Below, piece by piece: positions 5,920-7,759 of a stretch of DNA of 7,759 nucleotides (positions are counted from its first letter, which is position 1; every line of letters begins with the position of its first letter). The notes beneath the pieces are model-generated. The model worked only from the letters and a program-made list of their open reading frames with translations. It did no database searches and was not told where the DNA came from. A program made the translations under genes and the position numbers. Source of the DNA: Thermoanaerobacterales bacterium UBA4877 (GTDB lineage: Bacteria; Bacillota; Thermoanaerobacteria; Thermoanaerobacterales; UBA4877); NCBI GenBank assembly GCA_002399345.1, contig DHDL01000011.1, positions 9,962 to 17,720 of the forward strand, written 5' to 3'.

Positions 5920-7323
5920 ATGGAGGATGTAAAGCAACGCATTAATACAAAAATTGATGAACTAAAAAATGATCTTGTACGTTCTACTCAGGAGGTAGTC
6001 AGGGCAAAGAGTGTTAATGGGCCTGCACAGCCGGGTAAACCGTACGGCGAAGGGCCGGCCAATGCCATAGCGGCTGCGCTTGATGTTTCGCAGAGACTGG
6101 GTTTCAAGGTAAAAAATGTGGATAACTACGTGGGATATGCTGAGTATGGCTCAGGCAAAGAGCTGGTAGGTGTGCTGGGACATATGGATGTAGTGCCGGA
6201 AGGAGATGGCTGGACATATCCGCCATATGCAGCAGAGATTCATGACAACAAGATATTCGGCAGGGGCACCATAGATGATAAGGGCCCGACCATTGCTGCA
6301 CTTCTGGGACTAAAGGCAATAAAGGACCTTGACCTTCCAATTAGCAAGAGGGTTAGAATTCTTTTCGGGTCCAATGAGGAATTGGGTTCCCATGAAATAG
6401 AGTATTACCTTAAGCACGATGAGCAGCCGGATACCGGTTTTACACCGGATGCCAACTTCACTGCCATATATGCGGAGAAGGGGCTTACTTTGTTTGACTT
6501 GGCTATGAAATTCAATAGGAAAGCCTCATCGGGTATAAAGATCAAAAGCATTACCGGCGGTGAGGTCAAGAATATGGTGCCGAGGATAGCAAAGGCAGTG
6601 CTGGAGGCTGATGATGCCGACCGGGTGGCAGACGCCGCAGCAAGCTATAAAAAGAATAAGGGCGCAGATATAAGATGCGAAGCCGAAGGCAACCAGATCA
6701 CCTTGACATCAATAGGAGTAGCCGCACACGGTGCTCAGCCGGAGACAGGCAAAAACGCTATAATGCAGCTGTTCTTGTTCCTTGATACCTTGGATCTTGG
6801 AGATACAGATGTAAAGAAATATATACACTTCTTTGCTGAGAACGTAGGTATGGAAACCAACGGAAAGAAATTAGGTGTATATTTAAAGGATGATACCGGA
6901 GAGCTTACCTTTAATATAGGCGTTGTAAATGTCAATGAGGACGAGGGTAGGTTGGGACTTAATGTCAGGTTCCCTGTGACATGCAGCTATGATGATTTTA
7001 TAAAACCCTTCAACAAAAAATTAGAGGGCACAGGCATCGTTATAGAGAATATGGAGGCAGATGACCCGCTATATTTCCCCAAGGATCATCCCCTTATTAA
7101 GACATTGGCCAAGGTCTATCAGGACGTTACCGGAAAGGATCCTGTTCTTCTATCCATAGGCGGTGGTACATATGCCAAAGAGATGAAAAATATCGTTGCA
7201 TTCGGGCCTAATTTCCCAGGACAGAAGGAACTAGACCATCAAACGGACGAATATATTGACATAGATCATCTTGTATTACTTGCAAAGATTTACGGTAATG
7301 CAATATATGAGCTGGCAAAGTAA
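5920..7323 (+). CDS. pepV: PepV-like dipeptidase, M20 metallopeptidase family
   Basis: This 467-residue cytoplasmic enzyme is a two-zinc peptidase of the PepV/Sapep type, which hydrolyses dipeptides with a free amino terminus. Catalytic-domain motifs are GHMDVVPEGDGW (87-98; His88 ligand, Asp90), FGRGTIDDKGP (113-123; Asp119 bridging ligand), SNEELGSHE (151-159; Glu153 general base, Glu154 ligand), FTPDANF (174-180; Asp177 ligand) and ELDHQTDE near the C-terminus (His440 ligand). The dimerisation/lid part lies between, with GVAAHGAQPETGKNA (265-279) as in other M20 lid domains. Length matches PepV (about 470). AGGAGG precedes the ATG by 9 bases. It has its own promoter and terminator, and no link to the sugar pathway is evident. 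Other M20 dipeptidases such as carnosinase-like proteins are possible, but motif spacing and length favour PepV. Confidence 0.93.
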   Translation: MEDVKQRINTKIDELKNDLVRSTQEVVRAKSVNGPAQPGKPYGEGPANAIAAALDVSQRLGFKVKNVDNYVGYAEYGSGKELVGVLGHMDVVPEGDGWTYPPYAAEIHDNKIFGRGTIDDKGPTIAALLGLKAIKDLDLPISKRVRILFGSNEELGSHEIEYYLKHDEQPDTGFTPDANFTAIYAEKGLTLFDLAMKFNRKASSGIKIKSITGGEVKNMVPRIAKAVLEADDADRVADAAASYKKNKGADIRCEAEGNQITLTSIGVAAHGAQPETGKNAIMQLFLFLDTLDLGDTDVKKYIHFFAENVGMETNGKKLGVYLKDDTGELTFNIGVVNVNEDEGRLGLNVRFPVTCSYDDFIKPFNKKLEGTGIVIENMEADDPLYFPKDHPLIKTLAKVYQDVTGKDPVLLSIGGGTYAKEMKNIVAFGPNFPGQKELDHQTDEYIDIDHLVLLAKIYGNAIYELAK

Positions 7324-7337
7324 TTTAATAAGTAATT

Positions 7338-7367
7338 AAAAAAACCGGGCGGCAGCCCGGTTTTTTT
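7338..7367 (+). terminator. Intrinsic terminator after the pepV-like gene
   Basis: CCGGGC and GCCCGG (7345-7350 and 7355-7360) form a 6-pair GC stem with a GGCA loop. Seven A bases before and seven T bases after can extend the pairing, so it could work in both directions. It starts 14 bases after the stop codon. Confidence 0.93.
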
Positions 7368-7435
7368 AGTCTATATCACTAGAAGCAAACGATATGCGAT
7401 GAACACCGAGAGCGTGTTTTCTACATCTTTAGCAT

Positions 7436-7474
7436 ATTATGTATAATGTTGAGGTTATAAAATGCAATTATAAT
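7436..7474 (+). promoter_or_regulatory. Tentative promoter region for the DedA-family gene
   Basis: Two perfect TATAAT hexamers (7442-7447 and 7469-7474) lie in the AT-rich region before the gene, and one is probably a -10 element. Neither has a good -35 at 17 bases; TTCTAC at 7419-7424 is the best for the first. The first hexamer overlaps a small inverted repeat, ATTAT-GT-ATAAT (7436-7447). The terminator upstream implies a promoter is needed here. Confidence 0.4.
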
Positions 7475-7517
7475 ACAACCCCGAATGGAGAATGATAATA
7501 AAAAGGGTGGTATTTTC

Positions 7518-7759
7518 ATGGACTTTATTTATAATCTTATTATTAATTATGGCTATTATGGACTTTTTATATGGACTGCATTTGATGGCACTGGTATTCC
7601 AAACCCTGTGCAAATAGCTCTTTTGGCCTCGGGATATATGGTATCAAAGGGGCTGATGAAGTCATATGCCGTTGTGTTAATCGCCACACTGGGCAATCTT
7701 ACCGGAAACCTTATAGCATACTATGTCGGTTTTTATGGTGGCCGGCCGGTTTTAGTGAA
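7518..7759 (+). CDS. DedA-family membrane protein, N-terminal part (3' end outside window)
   Basis: Eighty codons plus two bases are visible from ATG 7518, which follows AAAGGGTGG by 7 bases. The translation has the DedA (SNARE-associated/VTT) N-terminal layout: a short amphipathic lead-in (YNLIINYGYYGLFIW), then a re-entrant segment ending AFDGTGIPNPVQIALLASGY, then a membrane segment AVVLIATLGNLTGNLIAYYVGF followed by GGRPVL. DedA proteins are membrane proteins linked to lipid carrier or phospholipid flipping and proton-dependent homeostasis. The usual family pattern near the re-entrant loop is FE...PxPxE; here Asp23 and Gln32 occupy the two acidic positions. The gene is truncated only by the window edge. 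Family assignment is good but rests on the N-terminal 80 residues; no substrate can be given. Confidence 0.8.
   Translation, partial: MDFIYNLIINYGYYGLFIWTAFDGTGIPNPVQIALLASGYMVSKGLMKSYAVVLIATLGNLTGNLIAYYVGFYGGRPVLV

Noticed and set aside
1..7759. CRISPR array, tRNA/rRNA, insertion sequence or phage genes
   Set aside because: No direct-repeat array, transposase or integrase motif, or cloverleaf-like segment was seen; the window is almost fully explained by metabolic genes.

Overview
The window looks like part of a low-to-moderate GC Firmicutes chromosome, most likely a clostridial-type anaerobe. Pointers are strong AGGAGG-type ribosome binding sites, frequent ATA and AGA/AGG codons, T-tailed intrinsic terminators, a PepV-type dipeptidase, and separately encoded fructose-family PTS subunits. 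All genes lie on the + strand. The genus cannot be fixed from the sequence alone.

Region 1 (1-5809) is the 3' part of one operon for uptake and breakdown of a carbohydrate. In order it holds the C-terminal end of a triosephosphate-isomerase-like protein, a LarA-superfamily protein (nickel-pincer racemase/epimerase family), a divergent class I mannose-6-phosphate-isomerase-like cupin, PTS EIIB, PTS EIIC, a class II ketose-bisphosphate aldolase and PTS EIIA. It closes with a clear intrinsic terminator. Spacings are short (a 1-base overlap up to 78 bases) and there is no internal terminator. The PTS would import and phosphorylate the sugar. The LarA-like protein and the cupin would adjust its stereochemistry or carbonyl position. 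The aldolase would cleave a ketose bisphosphate, and the TIM-like isomerase would handle a product. No kinase, regulator, EI/HPr or nickel-cofactor maturation gene is in view; the operon starts upstream of the window.

The most interesting signal is in this operon. Three of its enzymes keep their family's core catalytic or cofactor residues but differ where those families normally bind substrate: LarA-like (His to Asn, Lys to Gln), TIM-like (Gly-Gly phosphate loop lost) and ManA-like (altered C-terminal strand motif). That combination suggests a PTS-fed pathway for an uncommon sugar or sugar derivative with a nickel-pincer epimerase step. This is inference; the substrate cannot be read from the sequence.

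Region 2 (5810-7367) is a separate transcription unit. It has a perfect 20-base palindrome directly upstream of a near-consensus sigma-A-type promoter, then a PepV-like M20 dipeptidase with all metal ligands present, then a strong GC-rich terminator.

Region 3 (7368-7759) is a short intergenic region with a tentative promoter, followed by the start of a DedA-family membrane protein that runs off the window.
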